Assembly: GCA_001916065.1 (NCBI GenBank)
Contig: MNRS01000015.1
Coordinates: 1-60,052 of the forward strand
DNA from: Clostridium sp. 28_17
GTDB lineage: Bacteria > Bacillota > Clostridia > TANB77 > CAG-508
Reading direction: 5' to 3'
DNA length: 60,052 bases
Under the pieces are notes generated by a model. The model saw only the letters and a program-made list of their open reading frames with translations. It was not told where the DNA came from and did no database searches. The position numbers were made by a program, and so were the translations under genes. Shown here piece by piece: positions 16,701 through 25,077 of this stretch; the first letter of the stretch is position 1, and each line of letters begins with the position of its first letter.

Positions 16701-17759
16701 CTATAAATTAAAATTAAAAAAAGGAAAAACACTAATAGCAATAAAAGTATAAAGAGCAGCCAAGGCACCATGTAGCAACTTGCCATAAAAATAAGGCTTA
16801 ATAGACAAATCAGTTTTAGAAGTGATACTCAAAACCTGAAGAAGAACAGACAAACCACCACAACCAAGCAAAAAAGCAGTAATAATAACATTAATAGAAA
16901 TACATTTAATATTAATACTAGAAACAGAACTAATACCATTAGTAATTTCAAGTAAACCAGTCAAAATTCCATAAACAAAAGAACTATCAATATGTAGAAA
17001 ATTAAATGCAGGAGTAAGCAATACAACCAAACTACTCAAAATACCACTAGATTTTAAAATTGAAATTATACTTGAAAATATAACAACAAAACCACCTATC
17101 ATTAAAATTGTAGAAATGCTATTAGTAATGCTTTTTCCCAGAACTTCTCCTAAATTAGAAAAAGATACATTTCGATATTTTGAAGAATCAGAAGTTTTAG
17201 TGCTAACATAATCAGAACTTTTCTTTCCAAATTTCCAAAATCTAAAAATAATTCCAACAGTAATACAAGCAAGAATGTGAGTGATAAGCAATAATAAACC
17301 TATTGTAGAATTTCCAAACATACTGATGCCAACTGTTCCAACTATAAATAATGGACCAGAATTATTTGTAAAGCTTAATAGCCTTTCACATTCTTCTTTA
17401 GAACAAATATTATTTACTCTAAAATCACACGCTATTTTTGCTCCAACAGGATATCCACTAATAAGCCCCATTATAAAGCAAAAAGAGCCTTCACCTCTAA
17501 TATTAAATAAAGGTTTCATTATCTTATTTAAAAATCTTCCAAGAACTGTTACAAAATTTGTGTTCATTAATAATTCTGTAGCAACAAAAAATGGAAAAAG
17601 TGCAGGTACAACTGAATTTGCCCATAATGATAATCCTTTTTTTATTGCAGGTAAATTACTACTGGAAAATAGCAGTAAACTTGCTCCAAAGGCTAAAAAT
17701 ATTAGTGCAAAAATATTTCTTTTTATTTTTAATACTAAAAAATGACATTTTGAAAACAT
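16701..17759 (-). CDS. ylbJ: Sporulation integral membrane protein YlbJ
   Basis: 352 residues, polytopic, about eight hydrophobic segments. It carries the nucleoside-recognition (Gate) motif of this family: MGLISGYPVGAKIACDF (about 95-111), TNNSGPLFIVGTVG (about 130-143) and LTGLLEITNGISSV (about 265). In Bacillus, YlbJ is needed for spore cortex formation and acts in mother-cell membranes. Its presence argues that the organism makes, or its ancestors made, spores. Start at 17759 is the first ATG of the frame; MFSKCHF precedes the first membrane segment. Confidence 0.88.
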   Translation of the reverse strand: MFSKCHFLVLKIKRNIFALIFLAFGASLLLFSSSNLPAIKKGLSLWANSVVPALFPFFVATELLMNTNFVTVLGRFLNKIMKPLFNIRGEGSFCFIMGLISGYPVGAKIACDFRVNNICSKEECERLLSFTNNSGPLFIVGTVGISMFGNSTIGLLLLITHILACITVGIIFRFWKFGKKSSDYVSTKTSDSSKYRNVSFSNLGEVLGKSITNSISTILMIGGFVVIFSSIISILKSSGILSSLVVLLTPAFNFLHIDSSFVYGILTGLLEITNGISSVSSINIKCISINVIITAFLLGCGGLSVLLQVLSITSKTDLSIKPYFYGKLLHGALAALYTFIAISVFPFFNFNL

Positions 17760-17892
17760 ATAATCACCATATTAAAATATATGATATATAATTTTAAATA
17801 ATAAATAAAATCAAAGAAATTTCCAAAAATAAATTTTAAAATTGAATAAAAAACTAAAAAAAGCGCATGCTTTATATGGAGGTATGTGCTTT

Positions 17893-18111
17893 ATGGAAAA
17901 TAAATTCAAAAATCAAATATTAAGTGAAGAGTTACAAAATATAACAACAGAAAATCAGGAAGAACCATCAAAACATGGGGAAGAAGAGGAGACTGAGGAT
18001 ACAACAAGATATGGGGAATTTGTAACGTCATATTTTGCATGGGTACCAATGTCAAAACAAAAAGAAAATGTAAAAAAATTAGAAAATATAACAAAAAAGA
18101 GAGAAAAATAG
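17893..18111 (+). CDS. Small hypothetical protein upstream of ctsR
   Basis: 72 residues, strongly charged, with no membrane segment. GGAGG (17878-17882) lies 10 bases before the ATG at 17893; an ATG at 17884 is too close to it and a TTG further up (17842) has no ribosome site. The protein has an acidic middle (EEEETEDTTRYG), then an aromatic patch TSYFAWVPM and a basic tail. It lies upstream of the CtsR-controlled promoter, so it is not clearly part of that operon. Function not recognised. Confidence 0.6.
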   Translation: MENKFKNQILSEELQNITTENQEEPSKHGEEEETEDTTRYGEFVTSYFAWVPMSKQKENVKKLENITKKREK

Positions 18112-18148
18112 AGATAAAGTAAGAATAAAACAGAATAAAAATCAAATA

Positions 18149-18228
18149 AGGTCAGAAAAGGTCAAAAAATAAAATTGCATTATTTTAAAACCTGAGTATA
18201 ATATAAATATAGGTCAAAGAAAGTCAAA
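18149..18228 (+). promoter_or_regulatory. ctsR operon promoter with two CtsR boxes
   Basis: Two direct-repeat operators of the CtsR type: AGGTCAGAAAAGGTCAAA (18149-18166) and AGGTCAAAGAAAGTCAAA (18211-18228). Between them are TTGCAT (18175-18180), 16 bases, and TATAAT (18197-18202). One box sits just upstream of the -35 and the other covers the transcription start, a classical arrangement for heat-inducible CtsR autoregulation. Confidence 0.92.
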
Positions 18229-18326
18229 GACAAAAACATATTTTTAATAAGACTGACAGAGATAAAGAAAATAAAAAGTTAGAAAAACGCACAAAAAGAC
18301 AAAAAATTTAAAGGGAGGCTGATAAA

Positions 18327-18776
18327 ATGAGAATGTCAGATGTAATAGAAGATTTTATAAAAGATTTATTTGATGAAGATGACAGTGATTTAATAGAAAT
18401 ACAAAGAAATGAATTAGCGCAACACTTTAATTGCGTGCCATCACAAATAAATTATGTAATATCAACAAGGTTCAAGCCATCACAAGGATATTATGTAGAA
18501 AGCAAAAGAGGTGGTGGAGGAAACATCAAAATAAAAAAAATAACAAATACAAAATCAGACTATATTATGCATATAATAAATAATATAGGAAAAACAATAA
18601 CAACAAATGATATAGACATTTTGATAAGTGACTTCCTGACATATAACATTATAACATCTCAAGAAGCCAAACTATTAAAAGTTGCAACAAATGATAATGT
18701 TCTAAAACTTGACAAGGACATAAAAGATGAAGTAAGAGCAAGAATTTTTAAAAATATGTTACTAAATATAGATTAA
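18327..18776 (+). CDS. ctsR: Transcriptional repressor of class III heat-shock genes
   Basis: 149 residues, the usual length. Winged helix-turn-helix N-terminus (RNELAQHFNCVPSQINYVISTRF) with the glycine-rich wing YYVESKRGGGGNIKI whose Arg contacts the operator. The C-terminal part is the dimer/McsB-target domain. It represses the clp genes at normal temperature and is released by heat or by McsB. First gene of ctsR-mcsA-mcsB-clpC. AAAGGGAGG precedes the start. Confidence 0.97.
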   Translation: MRMSDVIEDFIKDLFDEDDSDLIEIQRNELAQHFNCVPSQINYVISTRFKPSQGYYVESKRGGGGNIKIKKITNTKSDYIMHIINNIGKTITTNDIDILISDFLTYNIITSQEAKLLKVATNDNVLKLDKDIKDEVRARIFKNMLLNID

Positions 18777-18859
18777 AAAGTAGTTAAGCAAATTTCAAAA
18801 AAGCAAAAGGCAATCATAATGTGAAGCTACTATAAAAATAATAATAAGGAGTGATTAAT

Positions 18860-19408
18860 ATGTTATGTGAAAATTGTGGAAAAAGAGAAGCAAATGTTAG
18901 ATATTCAGAAAATATCAATGGAGTAAAAAAGGAGATGCATTTATGCGAAGAATGTAGTCAAAAACTAGGAATATCATCAAAAATGGACTTTAGTATGCCA
19001 TCATTAGATATACCAAGTTTTTTCGGAAGTTTCTTAGAAGACTTCAGTACACCTGAATTTATGCCATTACTAGATGAAGTAAAACAATTAACTTGCGATA
19101 GTTGTGGTTCAACATTTGATGACATAATAAATACAGGTAGATATGGATGTGCAAATTGCTATGATGTTTTTGAGGATAGAATGGATCCAATATTAAAGAA
19201 ATTGCAAGGTGCAAACAGACATAATGGTAGATTAGGAAAAATATCAGATAATAAAAAGAATTTTGAAAAAGATAAAAAAGTAGATAAAGAAAATAAAGCA
19301 GAAAATAAGTTGGAAAAATTGCAAGAAGATTTAAAAGTAGCAATAAAAGAAGAAAGATATGAAGATGCGGCTAAAATAAGAGATGAAATTAAGAAAATGT
19401 CAAAATAA
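18860..19408 (+). CDS. mcsA: McsA, activator of the McsB arginine kinase
   Basis: 182 residues. Two zinc-binding blocks: MLCENCGKREANVRY with LCEECSQKLG, and LTCDSCGSTFDDI with GCANCYDVF. A charged coiled linker is followed by a C-terminal UVR-type motif, LEKLQEDLKVAIKEERYEDAAKIRDEIKKM. McsA binds and stimulates McsB and protects against metal stress. The ATG at 18860 is preferred over the GTG at 18851, as AAGGAG overlaps that GTG. Confidence 0.95.
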   Translation: MLCENCGKREANVRYSENINGVKKEMHLCEECSQKLGISSKMDFSMPSLDIPSFFGSFLEDFSTPEFMPLLDEVKQLTCDSCGSTFDDIINTGRYGCANCYDVFEDRMDPILKKLQGANRHNGRLGKISDNKKNFEKDKKVDKENKAENKLEKLQEDLKVAIKEERYEDAAKIRDEIKKMSK

Positions 19409-19424
19409 AGACATTTTCTTTTAA
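19391..19424 (+). terminator. Hairpin between mcsA and mcsB
   Basis: Perfect arms AAGAAAATGTC and GACATTTTCTT with an eight-base loop spanning the mcsA stop, followed by a short T run. It may reduce read-through or stabilise the message inside the operon. Confidence 0.5.
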
Positions 19425-19487
19425 AAAATCAAAAAACTGGGACATAAAAAATATAGAAATTAATGTTAGTGAAAGGAAGTTATCAAA

Positions 19488-20495
19488 ATGAATTGGTATT
19501 TACAAAGTGGAAAAGAATCAGATGTAGTAACAAGTACAAGAATCAGATTTGCAAGAAATCTACCAGAATTCAAATTTAATTTAAAAAACAAAAATGAAAT
19601 AGAAAAACTAAAAAACAAAATAAAAGAAAATGTATATGCAATAGGATATGGGCTAAAATATTTAGAATTAAAAGACATGGATGACATTACAAAAATGAGT
19701 TTAGTTGAAAAAAATTTAATAAGTCCAGAATATGCAATACATAATGAAAATGGAGCAATACTAATAAATGACGAAGAAAATATCTGTATAATGATAAATG
19801 ACGAAGACCATTTAAAAATTCAAGTTTTCAGTAGTGGTCTAGAACTAGAAAATACATTAAATTATGCAATAGAACTAGACCAAAAAATTGAAGAAGTTTT
19901 AGGATATGCAACAAGCAAAAAATATGGATATTTAACAAGTTTGCCAACAAATTGTGGTACAGGCTTAAAAGCATCTGTAATGGTGCATTTACCAGCACTT
20001 ACAATAACGAAAAACATTAATAAAGTATTTTATACAATAAATAATTTTGGTGTAAATATTGTTGGAGCATATGGAGAAAATAGCAAAGAACTTGGAGATG
20101 TTTTCCAAATTTCTAATAAGAGAACACTAGGAGTTACAGAACAAGAAATAATTGAAAACATAAAAGTAGTTACAGAGAAATTAATTGAACAAGAAAGAAA
20201 AGCAAGAAAATTCTTAGCAAAAGATACGATTGACTTGGAAGATACAATATACAGAAGTTATGGATTACTAAGCAATTGTAGAAAAATATCTTTGGAAGAG
20301 GCTCAAAAGTTGATATCAAATGTTAAGATGGGTACAGATTTGGGAATATTACCAGAATTAAATGATAGCAAGGTTCAACAGTTAATTTTATATACTAAAC
20401 CTGCAAACATGCAAAAATATTTGGGTGAACAATATGAGGCTTTGGAAAGAGATATAAAAAGGGCAGATGTTATTAAGAAAATAATGTCTTTTTAG
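19488..20495 (+). CDS. mcsB: Protein arginine kinase McsB
   Basis: 335 residues, guanido-kinase fold. The N-terminus reads DVVTSTRIRFARNLPEF, the phosphagen-kinase start, and SLPTNCGTGLKASVMVHLPAL (about 148-168) includes the conserved Cys and nucleotide-binding Arg region. It phosphorylates arginines on damaged proteins, marking them for ClpCP, and inactivates CtsR during heat stress. GAAAGGAAG precedes the ATG. Third gene of the ctsR operon. Confidence 0.96.
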   Translation: MNWYLQSGKESDVVTSTRIRFARNLPEFKFNLKNKNEIEKLKNKIKENVYAIGYGLKYLELKDMDDITKMSLVEKNLISPEYAIHNENGAILINDEENICIMINDEDHLKIQVFSSGLELENTLNYAIELDQKIEEVLGYATSKKYGYLTSLPTNCGTGLKASVMVHLPALTITKNINKVFYTINNFGVNIVGAYGENSKELGDVFQISNKRTLGVTEQEIIENIKVVTEKLIEQERKARKFLAKDTIDLEDTIYRSYGLLSNCRKISLEEAQKLISNVKMGTDLGILPELNDSKVQQLILYTKPANMQKYLGEQYEALERDIKRADVIKKIMSF

Positions 20496-20565
20496 GGATG
20501 ATTCTTAAGAGGATATGGACAAAAGTGTGTATTAGAAAAGATTCATAATTTTTACAAAAGGATAA

Positions 20566-20587
20566 AAAAAGCCCCATATAGGGGCCA
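20566..20587 (-). terminator. Terminator of the 41-residue membrane peptide gene
   Basis: On the minus strand GCCCC, TATAT, GGGGC is followed by TTTTTTT. It ends the small gene starting at 20714. Confidence 0.8.
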
Positions 20588-20588
20588 C

Positions 20589-20714
20589 TTAAATTAATAA
20601 AAATCCTAATATTGCAAGTACAACTGCTGGAATTGCCGTGTGGGTAAAATAGACAATAGAAATACATATTGCCGCAAGTGCTACATAACCGATTCCGTCA
20701 TTTAGGTTTTTCAT
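20589..20714 (-). CDS. 41-residue membrane peptide between mcsB and clpC
   Basis: A very short frame with gene signals on both sides. On the minus strand GGAGGTATATAAT precedes the ATG and a strong GC hairpin plus T run follows the stop. The peptide starts MKNLNDGIGYVALAAICISI and is almost entirely hydrophobic, with one or two membrane spans (about 8-24 and 27-41) and only one basic residue, at position 2. It lies antisense inside the conserved mcsB-clpC interval. Function unknown; a membrane-stress peptide is conceivable but not shown. Confidence 0.65.
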   Translation of the reverse strand: MKNLNDGIGYVALAAICISIVYFTHTAIPAVVLAILGFLLI

Positions 20715-20736
20715 ATTATATACCTCCATATGGGTG

Positions 20737-20758
20737 TGTGACAGATAAATCTATCACA
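20737..20758. promoter_or_regulatory. Near-perfect palindrome between the small peptide gene and clpC
   Basis: Arms TGTGACAGAT and ATCTATCACA around AA, one mismatch. It sits between two divergent starts (20714 minus, 20843 plus) and may be a shared operator. It is not a CtsR box. TATACT further on (about 20783) may be the clpC -10. Confidence 0.4.
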
Positions 20759-20842
20759 TTAATAAGTTACTTACTATAAGTATACTATAAAGTGACTAAA
20801 TTGTCAAATTAATACTAAATAAGAAAGAGAAGGTGAATAAAA

Positions 20843-23290
20843 ATGACATACAAATTTACAAATAGAGCAAATAAAGCAATAGAAATTGCAAACGATATAG
20901 CCTTAGAGTTAGGCCATAGTTATATAGGAACAGAACACATATTATATGGACTAGCAAAAGAAGGCAATGGAATAGCATCAAAAGTATTAGAAAATCAAAA
21001 TGTAACAGCAGATGATATTCTAAACAAAATTGAAGAATTAATTGGCAGTGACGAGTCAATTGAAAATATAGTAGACTTTACACCAAGAACAAAAAGAGTA
21101 GTAGAGTCAGCATTTATAGAAGCAAGAAAACTAGGATATAATTTTATAGGAACAGAACATCTTTTAATAGGAATATTAAGAGAAGGTGACTGTGTTGCAG
21201 CAAAAATCTTGTTAGACCTAAATGTAAACATTCCAAAACTTTATAATGAAATTGTAAAAGTAATAAATGAAGGTGAAGATTATAATTCAAGTGATAACAG
21301 TTCAAACAATTCAAATGGAGGAAAAAGAAGAGGAAGTTATAATCAAACACCAACATTGAATCAATTTGGACAGGATTTAACAAAAAAAGCAGAAGAAGGA
21401 AAACTAGACCCTGTAATAGGAAGAAAACAAGAAATTGAAAGAGTAATTGAAATTTTATCAAGAAGAACTAAAAATAATCCATGCTTGATAGGTGAACCTG
21501 GTGTTGGTAAAACGGCGGCAGTTGAAGGATTGGCTCAAAAAATAGCATCTGGAGATGTTCCGGAAATTTTGAAAGATAAAAGAGTTGTAACACTCGATAT
21601 TTCTGGAATGGTTGCAGGTGCAAAATATAGAGGCGATTTCGAGGAGAGAATTAAAAAGGCTTTAAATGAAGTAAAAAAAGCCGGTGATGTAATTCTTTTC
21701 ATAGACGAAATCCATACAATAGTTGGTGCAGGTGCGGCAGAAGGTGCAATTGATGCGGCAAACATTTTAAAACCTTTGCTTGCAAGAGGTGAAATCCAAT
21801 TAGTTGGTGCAACAACTTTGAATGAATATAGAAAATTTATCGAAAAGGATGCCGCTCTTGAAAGAAGATTTAGTCCAGTTACTGTAAATGAACCATCTGA
21901 AAAAGAGACAATTCAAATTTTAAAAGGAATTAGGGATAAATACGAGGCACATCACAATGTAAAAATAACAGATGAAGCAATTGAAGCGGCAGTTAAATTG
22001 TCTATAAGATATGTAAATGATAGATTTTTACCAGATAAAGCAATTGACTTAATTGATGAGGCGTCTTCAAAGGCTAGATTAAGAACATATACTGAGCCTG
22101 ATAGTTTAAAAGAATTGCAAGAAGAAATTGAAAAGACAAAAAATGAAAAGGAAGAAGCGGTATTAAATCAAAAATTTGAAAAGGCAGCAGAGTTAAGGGA
22201 TACAGAAAAGGCTTTAAGAGATAAATTTGAAAAAGAACAAAACAAGTGGAAGAACAAAAATACTAAATCAATTGTTACTATAACAGAGGAAAATATTGCC
22301 GAGGTTATTGCAAATTGGACAGGTATTCCTGCTAAAAAAATAACAGAAGACGAAAACGAGAAATTAAAAAATCTTGAAAAAGAATTGCATAAAAGAGTAA
22401 TTGGTCAAAATGAAGCAGTAGAAGCGGTTTCAAAAGCAATAAGAAGAGGAAGAGTTGGATTAAAAGACCCAAAGAGACCAATAGGTTCATTCTTATTCTT
22501 AGGGCCAACAGGAGTTGGTAAAACAGAACTTTCAAAAGCATTAGCAGAAGTCTTATTTGGAGACGAAAATGCAATGATAAGACTAGATATGTCAGAATTT
22601 ATGGAACCACATTCAGTTTCTAAATTAATAGGAGCACCTCCAGGATATGTAGGTTTTGACGATGGTGGTCAATTAACTGAAAAAATAAGAAGAAAACCAT
22701 ATTCAGTAGTTTTGTTTGATGAAATTGAAAAGGCTCATCCAGATGTTATGAATATGTTACTTCAAATTCTTGAAGATGGTAGATTAACTGATAGCCAGGG
22801 AAGAACAGTTAACTTCAAAAATACAGTTATTATAATGACTTCAAATTTAGGTGCTAGACTAATTACAGACAGAAAACAATTAGGCTTTGCAAATAAAGAA
22901 GGAGAAGCAGATTCTAAAAAAGAATATGAAGAAATCAAAAAAGAAGTTATGGCAGAGTTGAAAAAAGAACTAAGACCAGAGTTTATAAACCGTATTGACG
23001 AAATAATTGTATTCCATAAATTAAATGACAATGACATTAATCAAATTATTGATATCATGCTTAAAGAAGTTGTAAACAGATTAAAAGAGCAAAAATATGA
23101 TGTCAAATTTGAACCTGATGTTAAGGAAATGATTGCTAAAGAAGGAATAGACAAAAACTTTGGAGCAAGACCTTTAAGAAGAACTATTCAAAATTTGGTT
23201 GAAGATAAATTGGCTGAAGAAATTTTGGATGGCAAATTGGTTAAAGGTAAAGTTAATAAAATAACAAAGAGACAATTGGGACAATCCTAA
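20843..23290 (+). CDS. clpC: ATP-dependent Clp protease ATPase subunit ClpC
   Basis: 815 residues. Two Clp_N repeats (about 4-75 and 80-145: LGHSYIGTEHILYGL, LGYNFIGTEHLLIGI). D1 AAA domain: GEPGVGKTA and LFIDEIHTIVGAG. UVR-like middle segment about 425-460. D2 AAA domain: GPTGVGKTE, VVLFDEIEKAH and a C-terminal arginine-finger region. It unfolds arginine-phosphorylated and adaptor-delivered proteins for ClpP. It is separated from mcsB by 347 bases holding an antisense peptide gene, unusual for this operon. GAGAAGGTG precedes the ATG. Confidence 0.97.
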   Translation: MTYKFTNRANKAIEIANDIALELGHSYIGTEHILYGLAKEGNGIASKVLENQNVTADDILNKIEELIGSDESIENIVDFTPRTKRVVESAFIEARKLGYNFIGTEHLLIGILREGDCVAAKILLDLNVNIPKLYNEIVKVINEGEDYNSSDNSSNNSNGGKRRGSYNQTPTLNQFGQDLTKKAEEGKLDPVIGRKQEIERVIEILSRRTKNNPCLIGEPGVGKTAAVEGLAQKIASGDVPEILKDKRVVTLDISGMVAGAKYRGDFEERIKKALNEVKKAGDVILFIDEIHTIVGAGAAEGAIDAANILKPLLARGEIQLVGATTLNEYRKFIEKDAALERRFSPVTVNEPSEKETIQILKGIRDKYEAHHNVKITDEAIEAAVKLSIRYVNDRFLPDKAIDLIDEASSKARLRTYTEPDSLKELQEEIEKTKNEKEEAVLNQKFEKAAELRDTEKALRDKFEKEQNKWKNKNTKSIVTITEENIAEVIANWTGIPAKKITEDENEKLKNLEKELHKRVIGQNEAVEAVSKAIRRGRVGLKDPKRPIGSFLFLGPTGVGKTELSKALAEVLFGDENAMIRLDMSEFMEPHSVSKLIGAPPGYVGFDDGGQLTEKIRRKPYSVVLFDEIEKAHPDVMNMLLQILEDGRLTDSQGRTVNFKNTVIIMTSNLGARLITDRKQLGFANKEGEADSKKEYEEIKKEVMAELKKELRPEFINRIDEIIVFHKLNDNDINQIIDIMLKEVVNRLKEQKYDVKFEPDVKEMIAKEGIDKNFGARPLRRTIQNLVEDKLAEEILDGKLVKGKVNKITKRQLGQS

Positions 23291-23300
23291 TTGTCTCTTT
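23267..23300 (+). terminator. Terminator overlapping the clpC stop codon
   Basis: Perfect arms AAGAGACAATT and AATTGTCTCTT; the loop contains GGGACAATCCT. The stop codon lies inside the hairpin, and only a short T run follows. Confidence 0.65.
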
Positions 23301-23461
23301 ACGGTTTAAGACCTATAAAAGTATTATTTGTATGTTCCTTTTCATCCCTTGGATATATTATATTTTATAATGAATTTTAAATAAATAAAAGTAGAACTGA
23401 AACTTTATGTGTAAAAATTATTGAAATAAAGAAAACGTTAAGTTGAGATTATACCAGAATT

Positions 23462-24064
23462 TTACATAAAATTCAATATATTTTCAATAACCAAATTAAT
23501 CATAACATCATAATCTAAGTCCTTGTGCTTATGATAAACAATTTCATGACACAAATCATCAATTAAATGCATAGCAATATGAACCTTTTCATCAAGATTT
23601 TTTGAATCAAAACCATTATCTACCAGAATTCTAGAAATATTTTTAGTCATAGTCATTTCATTTTGTTGAAAAAATTCAGCAATTTCTTTATCAGAATGAG
23701 TCATAGCCATAATTTCTTCATGAGCGACTTGTGAAAGTTTATGGTTTTCAATAAAAGTATTAACCATATTTTTTAAAATAGTATCAAGATTACTTTTGTC
23801 AATTTTTATATTTGATGTTACATTTAACATAGGATAAAAAATTTCACTAGCATATCTTTTAATACCTTCAACCAAGATATCATGTTTATCTTTAAAATAT
23901 TGATATACAATTCCAGTAGAAACACCAGCCGCTTTTGCAATTTCAGCAGTGTTAGTGTTATAATATCCTTTTTCACAAATAAGTTCAAAACCAGCTTTTA
24001 TTATTTTTTCCTTTTTTTCAATAGAACGCTTTTGAATTGGTTCTCTAATTTCATTTATTTTCAT
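23462..24064 (-). CDS. TetR-family repressor of the adjacent ABC exporter
   Basis: 200 residues. Helix-turn-helix NTAEIAKAAGVSTGIVYQYFKDKHDIL (about 38-64) is textbook TetR. The C-terminal ligand domain is long and helical. It is divergent from an ABC-FtsX exporter, and the shared intergenic region contains two identical 14-base palindromes flanking the exporter promoter. That arrangement strongly suggests this protein represses the exporter until a substrate, perhaps an antimicrobial peptide or drug, is bound. Confidence 0.9.
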   Translation of the reverse strand: MKINEIREPIQKRSIEKKEKIIKAGFELICEKGYYNTNTAEIAKAAGVSTGIVYQYFKDKHDILVEGIKRYASEIFYPMLNVTSNIKIDKSNLDTILKNMVNTFIENHKLSQVAHEEIMAMTHSDKEIAEFFQQNEMTMTKNISRILVDNGFDSKNLDEKVHIAMHLIDDLCHEIVYHKHKDLDYDVMINLVIENILNFM

Positions 24065-24134
24065 TTAAAACAAATCCTTATATAAAAATTTAGATTTTAA
24101 ATAGGTATCTATAAACCTAATATAAATTGTTATG

Positions 24135-24171
24135 TAATACAGATTTTAATATATATTTAAAATCTGTATTA
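24135..24171. promoter_or_regulatory. Long inverted repeat upstream of the TetR gene
   Basis: Perfect 15-base arms TAATACAGATTTTAA and TTAAAATCTGTATTA with a seven-base AT spacer, in the divergent region between the TetR gene and the exporter. No T run, so more likely a second operator than a terminator. Confidence 0.5.
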
Positions 24172-24221
24172 TATAACTGGATATTATTATAATAGTAAAA
24201 AAGTTAAATGTCAAATTAATG

Positions 24222-24299
24222 TGAAATAAATTTCATATTTCTATTGACAACAAAATAATATAAATATATAATAATTTTGAAAATATGAAATAAATTTCA
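24222..24299 (+). promoter_or_regulatory. Exporter promoter flanked by two identical palindromic operators
   Basis: TGAAATAAATTTCA occurs at 24222-24235 and again at 24286-24299. Between them lie TTGACA (24244-24249), 17 bases, and TATAAT (24267-24272). The second palindrome ends 4 bases before the AAGGAGG of the ABC gene. A dimeric repressor on both sites would block both RNA polymerase and start of transcription. Confidence 0.85.
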
Positions 24300-24313
24300 C
24301 ATAAGGAGGAGTT

Positions 24314-25024
24314 ATGAAAAAAATAGTAGAACTAAAAAATGTAAGCAAAACTTACAAAACAGGAGAAAATGAATTCAAAGCACTAGACAACATCGATTTA
24401 GACATAAACAAAGGAGAGTTTGTAGTAATACTTGGACCATCAGGAGCAGGAAAATCAACATTATTAAATTTAATAGGAGGGATGGATACACCAACAGACG
24501 GAAGTATTAAAATTGATGGAGAGGAAATTTCAAAATATACAGAAAGTCAACTAAGTGAGTACAGAGCAGAAAACATCGGATTTATTTTTCAATTTTATAA
24601 CATATTGCCAACATTAACGGTATTTGAAAATGTAGAGTTAGTAAAAGATATAGTTAAAAGTGGAAATGATAGTAAAGAAGCAATAAAGGCGGTGGGACTT
24701 GAACAACATATGAATAAATTTCCAAATCAATTATCTGGTGGAGAGCAACAAAGAGTTTCAATTGCAAGAGCAATAGCAAAAAATCCAAAACTATTGTTAT
24801 GTGATGAACCAACAGGGGCACTGGATTCTAAGACAGGTGTTGAGGTCTTAAAATTATTAAAAAAACAATGTGATGGAAATAATGGCGCAAATACAGTAAT
24901 TATAGTAACTCACAACAGTTTATTTTCTGAGATAGCAGATACTGTAATAAGAGTAAAAAATGGAAAAATTGAAAGCGTAACAGCAAATGAGAATCCTAAA
25001 AATATTGACGAGGTAAAATGGTAA
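24314..25024 (+). CDS. ABC transporter ATPase, MacB/LolD-type
   Basis: 236 residues. Walker A GPSGAGKST (about 41-49), Q-loop IFQFYNILPTLT, signature LSGGEQQRVSIARA (about 141) and Walker B LLLCDEPTGALDS are all present. This ATPase type pairs with FtsX-like permeases and exports peptides or removes them from the membrane. AAGGAGG precedes the ATG by 5 bases. The permease follows 53 bases later. Confidence 0.95.
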   Translation: MKKIVELKNVSKTYKTGENEFKALDNIDLDINKGEFVVILGPSGAGKSTLLNLIGGMDTPTDGSIKIDGEEISKYTESQLSEYRAENIGFIFQFYNILPTLTVFENVELVKDIVKSGNDSKEAIKAVGLEQHMNKFPNQLSGGEQQRVSIARAIAKNPKLLLCDEPTGALDSKTGVEVLKLLKKQCDGNNGANTVIIVTHNSLFSEIADTVIRVKNGKIESVTANENPKNIDEVKW

Positions 25025-25056
25025 TGAGACAAATTTGGACTGTACCAAATGTCTCA
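25025..25056 (+). other. Inverted repeat between the exporter ATPase and permease genes
   Basis: Arms TGAGACAAATTTGG and CCAAATGTCTCA in the 53-base gap. It lies directly before the AAGGAGG of the permease and could tune the relative expression of the two genes. Confidence 0.5.
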
Positions 25057-25077
25057 AAAGGAGGAATATAATAAAAA

